Of a DNA stretch of 34,350 nt, positions 1 through 6,431 are shown in pieces. The position numbers and the translations under genes are program-made. The notes below the pieces were generated by a model, which ran no database searches, was not told the DNA's origin, and saw only the letters and a program-made list of their open reading frames with translations. The stretch lies in assembly GCA_025057675.1 (NCBI GenBank), contig JANWVE010000010.1, forward strand, positions 1 through 34,350. Reading direction: 5' to 3'. This DNA is from Bacteroidia bacterium. Lineage in GTDB: Bacteria > Bacteroidota > Bacteroidia > JANWVE01. The first letter of the stretch is position 1. Each line of letters begins with the position of its first letter.

Positions 1-117
1 GTGAGGGATATGCAGCATGCCGTTAGGCAGTGCGGAGCGTGAGCGCAGCACCGAAGCGATAGCGTAGTGCGGAGTAGCCCGACCCGAGCGCAAGCGAAGG
101 GACACGCCCAAAAAATG
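1..117 (-). repeat. G+C-rich repeat arm, truncated by window start
   Basis: This arm of the window-wide repeat family is read in the reverse sense, beginning GTGAGGGATATGCAG and ending CACGCCCAAAAAA. It matches the arms at 5196-5312 and 24808-24921 in the GGGATATGC/GCATATCCC variant. It contains the small hairpin TGCC-GTTA-GGCA at about 18-29. A partner arm probably lies outside the window. Confidence 0.85.
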
Positions 118-129
118 TTACTCATATTG

Positions 130-257
130 GAACATTGAATGAACTAGATTGTCGCTCTGCACAAAGTGACAGCAAAACAAAAAAAAGATGCAAGTCAAGT
201 TTTTGTCAGAAAAATTTTGAACAAACGAGATATTTTGCTGAAAAACAATGATTTATT
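130..257. repeat. Left copy of ~130-bp direct repeat flanking the TA/lipoprotein block
   Basis: This stretch matches 3102-3233 in the same orientation, with about 88% identity by eye. Shared blocks include GATGCAAGTCAAGTTTTTGT and GCTGAAAAACAATGATTTAT. It ends at the stop codon of the PIN toxin gene (256-258). Both copies carry a small inverted repeat around TCGCTctgc..aaAGyGA. The two copies enclose 2.9 kb containing five minus-strand genes. Confidence 0.85.
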
Positions 258-663
258 ATATTGTTTCCAAAAATCTGTCAGGTGTCAGAACATTCAAACG
301 GCTTTTCTTATAATCTTTTGTATTACGTGTAATAATAGTTTGTATCAAATGACAATCCGCTGTACAATTCTGTATAGCATCTTCAAAATCTTTAAAGCCT
401 GATTTTAGAGCGCGTTCAATACATAACTTATCCGTAACAGGAATGTCAACAATTAGGAGGAGTTTTTCTATGGCGGTAAGTATATCTTTATGTGAAGTAC
501 TTTTTCTTAAAATGTAATATAGGTTGTTTATGGTAACCGCAGTAACAAAACCCTGTATTTTATTTTTTTCACAAAGACTTAAAACTTTTGCCGCATTTTC
601 GGAAAAAGGTTTTCTGTCCAACAGCAAGTCAAGTAAAACGTCCGTATCAATAAGGATTTTCAC
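256..663 (-). CDS. PIN-domain toxin (VapC-like ribonuclease)
   Basis: This 135-residue protein is a PIN-domain protein of the PIN_3 type, expected to be a metal-dependent ribonuclease toxin. The N-terminal strand MKILIDTDVLLDLLLDRKPF carries the first metal-binding Asp (D6). The later DFEDAIQN segment supplies further acidic residues, and the ITRNTKDY...LTPDRFL tail is typical of the family. Its GTG start overlaps the stop of the upstream gene by four bases (GTGA), as expected for a translationally coupled toxin-antitoxin operon. The usual acidic residue of the central helix is not obvious (TINNLYYIL), so full activity is not certain. The RNA target cannot be read from the sequence. Confidence 0.88.
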   Translation of the reverse strand: MKILIDTDVLLDLLLDRKPFSENAAKVLSLCEKNKIQGFVTAVTINNLYYILRKSTSHKDILTAIEKLLLIVDIPVTDKLCIERALKSGFKDFEDAIQNCTADCHLIQTIITRNTKDYKKSRLNVLTPDRFLETI

Positions 664-920
664 AGGTATTTTTTGGTTAATTCCAGACTTAATTCTTTAC
701 CGTCATCTTTGCATTCAGAATATGAAAATGCTCCTTTCAGGGATTTGACGATAGGGGTTATTTCTACCTCAGTTTTTTCTTCAGTACTGTTTTTATCCTG
801 TTCTATAAGCATTTTAAGATAGTTTTCTATCAGAAATGATATAGTGGTTTGTTTTTTTCGCGCATACTCCTTTGCCTTTTTGGCTAATTCGTCTGTTAAA
901 GCTATACTTATTTTACTCAT
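660..920 (-). CDS. Antitoxin partner of the PIN toxin (DUF6364-like)
   Basis: This 86-residue protein begins MSKISIALTDELAKKAKEYA and continues with a second helix, TTISFLIENYLKMLI. That strand-helix-helix pattern resembles ribbon-helix-helix antitoxins and the DUF6364 family often found before PIN_3 toxins. The rest is acidic and polar and probably wraps the toxin. It should bind both its toxin and its own operator. A TAnnTTTG promoter box on the minus strand (TATCTTTG, 945-952) lies 24 nt before the ATG. The four-base overlap with the toxin gene fixes the order antitoxin then toxin. Confidence 0.82.
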   Translation of the reverse strand: MSKISIALTDELAKKAKEYARKKQTTISFLIENYLKMLIEQDKNSTEEKTEVEITPIVKSLKGAFSYSECKDDGKELSLELTKKYL

Positions 921-944
921 AGCATGTTATGTATTTTGCACCCG

Positions 945-952
945 CAAAGATA
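945..952 (-). promoter_or_regulatory. -7 box of the toxin-antitoxin promoter
   Basis: The minus strand reads TATCTTTG, matching the Bacteroidota TAnnTTTG consensus, 24 nt before the antitoxin ATG. No clear TTTG -33 box is visible at the right distance. Confidence 0.5.
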
Positions 953-968
953 CAAAAAACAGTGCATT

Positions 969-1421
969 TTATTTAATTCTGTTTTCCAGCAAAGCAAACT
1001 GTTTTTCCAATTCCTGCGCAGAAAGACATTCTACTTTTTCTACTCTACCCTGTGAAAGCAGTATAATTCCTGACGAACCGCACAGCTTTAACTCCCGGAA
1101 CGTGCCTATATTCTGCTCTACAAATACATTTCTGTATTTTACGTTCAGGTACGGGGATATATCTATGTGCGCCCCCGTAGCCGTAACCAGTACCCATATC
1201 TTTTCATGGTTAAGGGCTTTTTTCTGTATCCAGTTGGATAAACTGACATTACACCCCTTGCACCCCACTTCGTCCAATACTACAAGCGTGTGTACCTGCG
1301 CAGATAACTCAACCCTGAATTCTTCCCTGAAATAGCTTTGCAGGTCTTTTTTAGCTTGTTTTTGCCAGCATGAAATGAGGTAAAACATGCCTGATACCAA
1401 TAAAATAAGACATTTTTTCAT
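969..1421 (-). CDS. Small lipoprotein with CxxC motif, possible thioredoxin-like fold
   Basis: Not assigned to a named family. Starting at the ATG at 1421, the product is 150 residues. It has a hydrophobic leader ending in a lipobox-like LISC, so it is probably a lipoprotein. The segment VVLDEVGCKGCNVSLSNW puts a CxxC motif after a strand, which is suggestive of a thioredoxin-like fold. The 1421 ATG overlaps the stop of the preceding gene (TAATG), so translation is probably coupled; an upstream in-frame ATG at 1433 is less likely. It is the third gene of a three-gene lipoprotein run. Function unknown; a redox or peptide-handling role is only a guess. Confidence 0.65.
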   Translation of the reverse strand: MKKCLILLVSGMFYLISCWQKQAKKDLQSYFREEFRVELSAQVHTLVVLDEVGCKGCNVSLSNWIQKKALNHEKIWVLVTATGAHIDISPYLNVKYRNVFVEQNIGTFRELKLCGSSGIILLSQGRVEKVECLSAQELEKQFALLENRIK

Positions 1422-2593
1422 TATTCCGTCCATTGATAAAAGTTAAGTGTAATATTACGGGGATTTTTGGTTTTGGACTGGGTAATAAAACTACCATCTT
1501 CCAAAAAAAAGACATTTTTTTCAGTGTCAGGTATCATATACTCTGCTGTTTTTTTCCATTTTTTATCAAAAACCAAAACTGAACCTTTTTTTTCGTTTGT
1601 GTTAGCAAACTCTTTATACTCTGCATAATCGTTATATTGTGAGTGCTGATGAGAAACATATACATAAAAACAGTTCTTTTTTGAATTCAGTCCTATACTG
1701 ACAATACTTCCCAAACGACTTATCTTAAAACCTGTGTTTTGGAATACCTTATTGACATTTGCTTCTGTAATAACAGGTACAGTATAGTCTAATTTTGTAT
1801 GCTCTGAGTGAATTTGTATTTCATCGGTATATTGTAGTTCGTTAAGATTATATCTTACAATTTTACCATAAAAAGTAGCGTAGAAATATAGAGTATCGTT
1901 AAGTACAGAGTGATTTACAAGTATCGGAAAGTATTCATTTTCTTTCATGAATTTACTCATTAGTGTAGGATTTTCTACCATAACTTTTGTATTATTGCCT
2001 AGAACGTCACAAATATATGCAAATGAAGGTAATGAGATATTGTTTTGATTATACTGAATTTGATTCTTAAATATACTGTCACTCTCTTTTATCGGTTTAT
2101 CATGTGCTATTCTGAGCATGAGACCACCTCTATATAAAATTTGTTGACGGGTATATCCATACATTCTAAATGGATAAGTGAGGGAGAGATGTTTTTTAAG
2201 TAAACTATCCAAGCGAATTTTCTTTTTCACCTCATTTTTATAGTTTATCAGATACAAAACATTTGTTTCTGTTGCAAGAACATAAATACTGTCATGTTTA
2301 TTTATGGACACAAACTGCAAACCATACGGTAAAAACAAGTGCTTTAAATTAATTTCAAATATCTGTCTGCCTTGTTCATTATATATGTTTAACTGTTTGT
2401 AGGTGTTGTAGTTATAGGTGTATAGATACACACTGTCCCTGTGAATATAAATGTTGTATCCCTCTGGGGCGTATGGAAGAGTAATGGACAGACTTTTTAT
2501 TTTCTTAAAGGGTGCTGATGAAAGTTTGCACCCCGTCAGATGCATTGACAGGGTGCATAAAATCAGCATGATGATGTATATGTGCTTATTCAC
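1421..2593 (-). CDS. Lipoprotein, DUF4221 / 6-bladed beta-propeller-like
   Basis: This 390-residue protein has a signal peptide ending in LTGC, a lipobox, so it should be membrane-anchored on the periplasmic or outer-membrane side. The rest is strand-rich with recurrent short aromatic strands such as DSVYLYTYN, DSIYVLATET and DTLYFYATF, like Bacteroidota beta-propeller lipoproteins of the DUF4221 or 6-bladed type. The start is GTG, overlapping the stop of the upstream gene (TAGTG), so the two are translationally coupled. No catalytic motif is seen. A binding or sensing role is inferred only from the fold type. Confidence 0.65.
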   Translation of the reverse strand: MNKHIYIIMLILCTLSMHLTGCKLSSAPFKKIKSLSITLPYAPEGYNIYIHRDSVYLYTYNYNTYKQLNIYNEQGRQIFEINLKHLFLPYGLQFVSINKHDSIYVLATETNVLYLINYKNEVKKKIRLDSLLKKHLSLTYPFRMYGYTRQQILYRGGLMLRIAHDKPIKESDSIFKNQIQYNQNNISLPSFAYICDVLGNNTKVMVENPTLMSKFMKENEYFPILVNHSVLNDTLYFYATFYGKIVRYNLNELQYTDEIQIHSEHTKLDYTVPVITEANVNKVFQNTGFKISRLGSIVSIGLNSKKNCFYVYVSHQHSQYNDYAEYKEFANTNEKKGSVLVFDKKWKKTAEYMIPDTEKNVFFLEDGSFITQSKTKNPRNITLNFYQWTE

Positions 2594-3087
2594 TATGAAG
2601 GCAGTACAAGTGGATAAATTGCGATAGTTTCTTGATTTTGCTTAAATCTTAAATAGTGAGCATTGCTGTAGAACGAATAACTTGGCGTATAAGTTCTGTC
2701 AATGACACCATCTATGTACTCTTTATGATAGTATTCAGATAGAACCTCGCGATATAAAACAAATATTCCGACAATTTCTGTGGTGTTGCCGTTTTCCACG
2801 ACATGGAAAACTTCTTCTAACACAGGAATATGAGAAGTACAATTACCGCAGATTTCTATAGGAGGCCAGAAGCAGTTTTGTCCATTATTGGGGCAGCCAA
2901 TAAACTCATTATTGCTGTATGTCTCTTGTCTGATAAATCCCCCGGTGTGTCTCATATTATTTTTCACCTCATTTTTCACCGTTTTAGGTGCGGTTTCTAC
3001 GTTGGTTTTTTGGCAAGCCACAAAGGCTGTGCCCATAGCCAGCAGCATTACAGCTATACTGAACGAAATAAGTTTTCTCATTGTCAT
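2593..3087 (-). CDS. Cys-rich small lipoprotein, first gene of the coupled trio
   Basis: I do not recognise a named family. The 164-residue product has a hydrophobic leader ending FVACQK, a lipobox. A Cys cluster follows: GCPNNGQNC, then EICGNC. That supports a small disulfide-bonded exported protein. A second in-frame ATG (MRKLIS, at 3081) may be the true start. The gene heads a three-gene run in which each start overlaps the previous stop. The direct-repeat copy at 3102-3233 lies just upstream, so its transcription may start in or beyond that repeat. Confidence 0.6.
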   Translation of the reverse strand: MTMRKLISFSIAVMLLAMGTAFVACQKTNVETAPKTVKNEVKNNMRHTGGFIRQETYSNNEFIGCPNNGQNCFWPPIEICGNCTSHIPVLEEVFHVVENGNTTEIVGIFVLYREVLSEYYHKEYIDGVIDRTYTPSYSFYSNAHYLRFKQNQETIAIYPLVLPS

Positions 3088-3101
3088 TTGAAATTAAAGT
3101 T

Positions 3102-3233
3102 GAACACTGAATGAATTAAATTATCGCTCTGCGCAAAGCGACAGTAAAACAAGAAAAAAAAAGATGCAAGTCAAGTTTTTGTCAGAAAAAGTTTGAATGA
3201 ATGAGGTATTTTGCTGAAAAACAATGATTTATT
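3102..3233. repeat. Right copy of ~130-bp direct repeat
   Basis: Second copy of the sequence at 130-257, in the same orientation, 2972 bp away. It lies directly upstream of the first lipoprotein gene. The perfect stem TCGCT/AGCGA at 3122-3141 corresponds to GTCGCT/AGTGAC in the left copy. The 100 nt that follow show nothing recognisable before the repeat arm at 3336. Confidence 0.85.
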
Positions 3234-3335
3234 TTTTACAATATGGAAAAACCCAGACGAAAGACTTGCTGTTGTAGCATAAAAATATGTTTGAGGTGTT
3301 TTTTGAAATGTATTTTGGACACTATGAAGTGGTTT

Positions 3336-3453
3336 GCGTGAGGGGCATGGAGCAAGGGCGTAAGCCCTGTGCGTAACGAAGTGAAGCACCGTAGCGACAG
3401 CGCAGTGCGCAATGCACCGACCCGAGCGCAAGCGAAGGGACACGCCCAAAAAA
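3336..3453 (-). repeat. Solitary G+C-rich repeat arm (reverse sense)
   Basis: The arm runs from GCGTGAGGGGCATGGAG to CACGCCCAAAAAA. It carries a variant stem, AGGGC-GTAA-GCCCT, where other copies have TGCC-GTTA-GGCA. No forward partner arm is found to its left, so it is either a solo arm or a remnant. Confidence 0.85.
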
Positions 3454-3526
3454 GTAAAATTATTTTTTAGACCTATATAAAATCCTAAAAATCAATTTTA
3501 TTTCTCTACAAAGACTTTTTACATCG

Positions 3527-3556
3527 TTGCACTTGCTTTATAAAATTTTACCTTTG
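3527..3556 (+). promoter_or_regulatory. purD promoter, leaderless type
   Basis: TTG at 3527-3529 is followed by a 19-nt spacer and TACCTTTG at 3549-3556, matching the Bacteroidota consensus. Only 4 nt separate the -7 box from the purD ATG, so transcription should begin at or next to the start codon. Confidence 0.7.
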
Positions 3557-3560
3557 CAAG

Positions 3561-4829
3561 ATGAAAGTAGCAGTCTTAGGTTCCGGAGCGAGAGAACATG
3601 CTCTGGCACATGCTATTGAGAAAAGCCCAAAATGCGAAAAAGTTTATGCCATTCCAGGTAACCCAGGCATGTCAATAATGAAAATAGAGTGTGTTTCTGA
3701 TATTTCAGCTAATGACTTTGAATGTATAAAATCTTTTTGTAGAGAAAAAAACATTGACTTTTTGATAGTAGGTCCCGAAGCGCCCTTAGTACAAGGAATA
3801 GCAGATATTTTTGAAGGAGAAAACACTTTTGTCATAGGTCCTAATGCCCGCGCAGCACGGCTAGAAGCGAGTAAATCTTTTACTAAATTTTTTTTAACAA
3901 AATACCAAATTCCTACGGCATCGTACAAAGTATTTCATAAAACAGAAATACAAGAAGCTTTGGAACACATTAAAACCCATACCTTGCCTGTTGTTCTCAA
4001 AGCAGATGGCTTAGCAGCAGGTAAAGGCGTAATTATCGCACAAACACGTTCAGATGCCAAAGAAGCTCTTTTATCCATGATGCAACAGGATAAATTTGGC
4101 AAAGCTGGGCATACTGTAGTTATAGAAGAGTTTATGCAAGGTATTGAGCTTTCAACGTTTGTATTATGTGATGGAAAACACTATGCTATTTTGCCCGAAG
4201 CCAAAGACTATAAACGAATTGGAGAGAAAGATAAAGGTTTGAATACAGGTGGAATGGGCGCGATAAGTCCTGTACCTTTTGCAAATGAAGCGTTCATGAA
4301 AAAAGTAGAAACAGAAATTGTACAACCTACTATACAAGGTTTAATACAGGAAGGTATTGAGTATGTAGGGGTTTTGTTTATAGGTTTAATGAACGTCAAT
4401 GGTCGTCCTAAGGTGGTGGAATTTAACTGCCGTTTTGGCGATCCTGAAGCACAAGTTATTTTGCAACGTATAGAAAATGATTGGATAGAAATTTTTGAAC
4501 ATATCCGTAAGCAAAATTTACATGAATGTAGGATAAAAATAAAAAAAGTACATGCGGTAAGCATAGTATTAGCCAGTCAAGGCTATCCTGAACAGTTTGA
4601 AACGGGCAAAATTATTACAGACTATCCTTCTACGGAAGAGTATGTAGTATATCATGCAGGGACAAAGTGGCAAGATGGGCAATTAGTAAGTGCAGGAGGG
4701 CGAGTTATGAGTATAGTAGCTCAAGCAGATAGTTTAAGTGAAGCAAAATCTAAGGCTCTAAAAGGCGCAGCTAGAGTTCAATTTGAAAATAAGTATTACC
4801 GAAAAGACATAGGTTTTGAGTTTAATTGA
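3561..4829 (+). CDS. purD: Phosphoribosylamine--glycine ligase (GAR synthetase)
   Basis: PurD ligates glycine to 5-phosphoribosylamine with ATP in the second step of de novo purine synthesis, in the cytoplasm. The 422-residue length is normal. The N-terminal domain opens MKVAVLGSGAREHALAHAI, and the substrate loop IVGPEAPLVQGIAD follows. The central ATP-grasp domain contains VLKADGLAAGKGVI, the IEEFMQGIELSTF block and LNTGGMGAISPVPF. EFNCRFGDPEAQV is the metal/ATP-binding region near the end of the grasp fold, and a GGRVMSIVA domain closes the protein. It is a single-gene unit: the promoter box ends 4 nt before the ATG and a repeat element follows about 95 nt after the stop. Confidence 0.97.
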   Translation: MKVAVLGSGAREHALAHAIEKSPKCEKVYAIPGNPGMSIMKIECVSDISANDFECIKSFCREKNIDFLIVGPEAPLVQGIADIFEGENTFVIGPNARAARLEASKSFTKFFLTKYQIPTASYKVFHKTEIQEALEHIKTHTLPVVLKADGLAAGKGVIIAQTRSDAKEALLSMMQQDKFGKAGHTVVIEEFMQGIELSTFVLCDGKHYAILPEAKDYKRIGEKDKGLNTGGMGAISPVPFANEAFMKKVETEIVQPTIQGLIQEGIEYVGVLFIGLMNVNGRPKVVEFNCRFGDPEAQVILQRIENDWIEIFEHIRKQNLHECRIKIKKVHAVSIVLASQGYPEQFETGKIITDYPSTEEYVVYHAGTKWQDGQLVSAGGRVMSIVAQADSLSEAKSKALKGAARVQFENKYYRKDIGFEFN

Positions 4830-4924
4830 CTCTGTAGAAACAGGTATAGTATAAATGTAAAAAAGAGTTATGTGTGTTTATTGAGTTCAGTAAAGGATTT
4901 TTTACGAATGCGATAGGATTTTAT

Positions 4925-5312
4925 TTTGGGCGTGTCCCTCGCTGCGCTCGGGTCGGCGTGCTACGGGCTACGCTATCGCTTCGGTGCTTCGCACTGCTCA
5001 CGCACCCTCCGCATGCCTCACGCGAAGAACACTGCAAATAGCTAAACTCACCTACTACAAGTTTTAACCTTGTAAATAATTGATGATAAGTCAAAAATAA
5101 AGTAAAAATGTCTTGTTTTTTACCTCATTTTAGAAATAAGGTAAAGTAAAACATTGTATAAAAAAAAGTAAAAACTCAAAATACAGGGTTAAACTGCGTG
5201 AGGGATATGCAGCATGCCGTTAGGCAGTGCGGAGCGTGAGCGCAGCACCGAAGCGATAGCGTAGTGCGGAGTAGTCCGACCCGAGCGCAAGCGAAGGGAC
5301 ACGCCCAAAAAA
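4925..5312. repeat. Composite inverted-repeat element between purD and his leader
   Basis: A forward arm (4925-5023, TTTTGGGCGTGTCCC to CTCACGC) and a reverse arm (5196-5312, GCGTGAGGG to CACGCCCAAAAAA) enclose a 172-nt A+T-rich spacer. The spacer holds degenerate AAGGTTAAA/ACCTTGT-like blocks, including TTTTAACCTTGTAAAT. The reverse arm is nearly identical to 1-117. The element ends about 60 nt before the his promoter. Confidence 0.9.
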
Positions 5313-5376
5313 ACAAAATTGTTTTGCAATTTATTCTATCTCAGAGGTTACTTTTCCAAAATTTTGTGAAATACAT

Positions 5377-5407
5377 TTTGCTGATTAAAAAAATGTTTCT
5401 ATGTTTG
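5377..5407 (+). promoter_or_regulatory. Histidine operon promoter
   Basis: TTTG at 5377-5380, a 19-nt spacer and TATGTTTG at 5400-5407 form a near-ideal Bacteroidota housekeeping promoter. The predicted transcription start is around 5412, giving a leader of about 160 nt before hisG that contains the His-rich peptide ORF and the attenuator. Confidence 0.8.
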
Positions 5408-5427
5408 TGGCCAAATAAGATAAAAGT

Positions 5428-5490
5428 ATGCTACGTGCTTATACTCATGTACACATACATCATCACTCCGTGAAAATGCGGTGTGCGTGA
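5428..5490 (+). CDS. hisL: His operon leader peptide (20 residues, His-rich)
   Basis: An ATG at 5428 opens a 20-codon ORF ending in TGA at 5488-5490. Codons 7-13 read His-Val-His-Ile-His-His-His, so five of seven consecutive codons are His (CAT/CAC, 5446-5466). The peptide begins MLRAYT and ends SVKMRCA. It lies just after the promoter and ahead of an RNA region with mutually exclusive folds. A run of the regulatory amino acid's codons in a short ORF before a biosynthetic operon is the hallmark of ribosome-mediated attenuation, as in enterobacterial hisL. The peptide itself need have no function. I use hisL by analogy, not homology. Confidence 0.85.
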   Translation: MLRAYTHVHIHHHSVKMRCA

Positions 5491-5547
5491 GTGTATTTAC
5501 TATGCATATTTTTATCCGCACCCGCTATGAAGATAACTTTGTAGCGG
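5464..5547 (+). promoter_or_regulatory. His attenuator: alternative pause and antiterminator stems
   Basis: Three overlapping pairings can be read. Stem 1:2 pairs CACTCCG (5464-5470) with CGGTGTG (5479-5485), with one T-T mismatch. Stem 2:3 pairs GCGGTGTGCG (5478-5487) with CGCACCCGC (5517-5525): nine pairs and one bulged T. Stem 3:4 is the terminator, whose left arm begins at 5522. Stem 2:3 occupies the first four bases of that arm (CCGC, 5522-5525), so antiterminator and terminator exclude each other. Ribosomes stalled on the His codons would cover segment 1 and free segment 2. Confidence 0.8.
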
Positions 5548-5558
5548 TTTTTTATTTT
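5522..5558 (+). terminator. His attenuator terminator upstream of hisG
   Basis: CCGCTATGAAG (5522-5532) pairs with CTTTGTAGCGG (5537-5547) across an ATAA loop: 11 pairs, two of them G-U type. A T tract follows (5548-5558, TTTTTTATTTT). It is a good intrinsic terminator 14 nt before the hisG start. Confidence 0.85.
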
Positions 5559-5572
5559 GATAAGATGAAGCT

Positions 5573-6430
5573 ATGCAGGTACTCAAACTAGCCGTTCAAA
5601 AAAGTGGGCGATTGAGTGAAAGGTCTTTTCAATTGCTCAAAGAATGTGGCATTAAAATACCAAACGAGGATAGAAAACTCTACTCCTCTGCAAGTAATTT
5701 TCCATTAGAAATACTATACTTACGTGATGATGATATTCCTCAGTACGTAGAACAGGGCGTAGCAGATATTGGGATTGTAGGTTGGAATGAAGTCGTAGAG
5801 CAAGATAAAAATGTAGAAGTCGTAGAATATCTTGGTTTTGCCCAGTGCAGACTTTGCTTAGCTATCCCTAAAGACGCAGACTATACGGGATTAGCCTATT
5901 TTGAGCATAAACGTATAGCTACCAGCTATCCGAATACATTAAAAAATTTTTTTGATTCCCAAGGGATACCCGTTGAAATTGAGAAAATTGGCGGAAGTGT
6001 AGAAATAGCGCCTCGAATGGGATTAGCAGATGCCATTTTTGATATTGTCAGTACAGGTAGTACTCTATTGATGAATGGCTTAAAGGAAGTGTATACTGTA
6101 CTTAAAAGTGAAGCGGTTTTAGTCAAAAATACATATTTAGCCACAGATAAGCAAAATATCCTAGATAAATTTGTATTTCGAATTAAAGCAGTAAAAAATG
6201 CTTCTGAAAATAAATATATTTTGCTCAATGCGCCTAATGAAGCTCTGCCTAATATCATTAAAATTTTACCAGGGATTAAAAGCCCTACTATCCTGCCTTT
6301 AGCTGAAACTGGTTGGAGTAGCTTACACTCTGTGGTCAAAGAAGATCAATTTTGGGATATTATTGACCAACTAAAAGCCTTAGGCGCACAAGGGATTTTA
6401 GTGTGTTCTATTGAAAAAATGGTAATTTAA
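5573..6430 (+). CDS. hisG: ATP phosphoribosyltransferase, long form
   Basis: HisG joins PRPP and ATP in the first, committed step of histidine synthesis. At 285 residues it is the long form with its own C-terminal regulatory domain, which normally mediates histidine feedback inhibition and makes a separate HisZ unnecessary. Visible landmarks are the opening LKLAVQKSGRLSERSF, the ADIGIVGWNEV segment, and GGSVEIAPRMGLADAIFDIV followed by STGSTL, the PRPP-binding region. The C-terminal ACT-like part covers roughly residues 210-285. It is the first structural gene after the attenuator and is followed one base later by hisD. Control is probably double: feedback inhibition plus attenuation. Confidence 0.97.
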   Translation: MQVLKLAVQKSGRLSERSFQLLKECGIKIPNEDRKLYSSASNFPLEILYLRDDDIPQYVEQGVADIGIVGWNEVVEQDKNVEVVEYLGFAQCRLCLAIPKDADYTGLAYFEHKRIATSYPNTLKNFFDSQGIPVEIEKIGGSVEIAPRMGLADAIFDIVSTGSTLLMNGLKEVYTVLKSEAVLVKNTYLATDKQNILDKFVFRIKAVKNASENKYILLNAPNEALPNIIKILPGIKSPTILPLAETGWSSLHSVVKEDQFWDIIDQLKALGAQGILVCSIEKMVI

Positions 6431-6431
6431 T

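Noticed and set aside
5264-5473. 69-residue open frame ahead of hisG
   Set aside because: It begins inside a repeat arm and runs through the his promoter. The 20-codon His-rich ORF in another frame explains the region better.
5534-5541. TAACTTTG as the main hisG promoter
   Set aside because: It lies within the terminator loop and right arm and lacks a TTTG at the right distance; the pair at 5377/5400 is far better. A weak internal promoter is not excluded.
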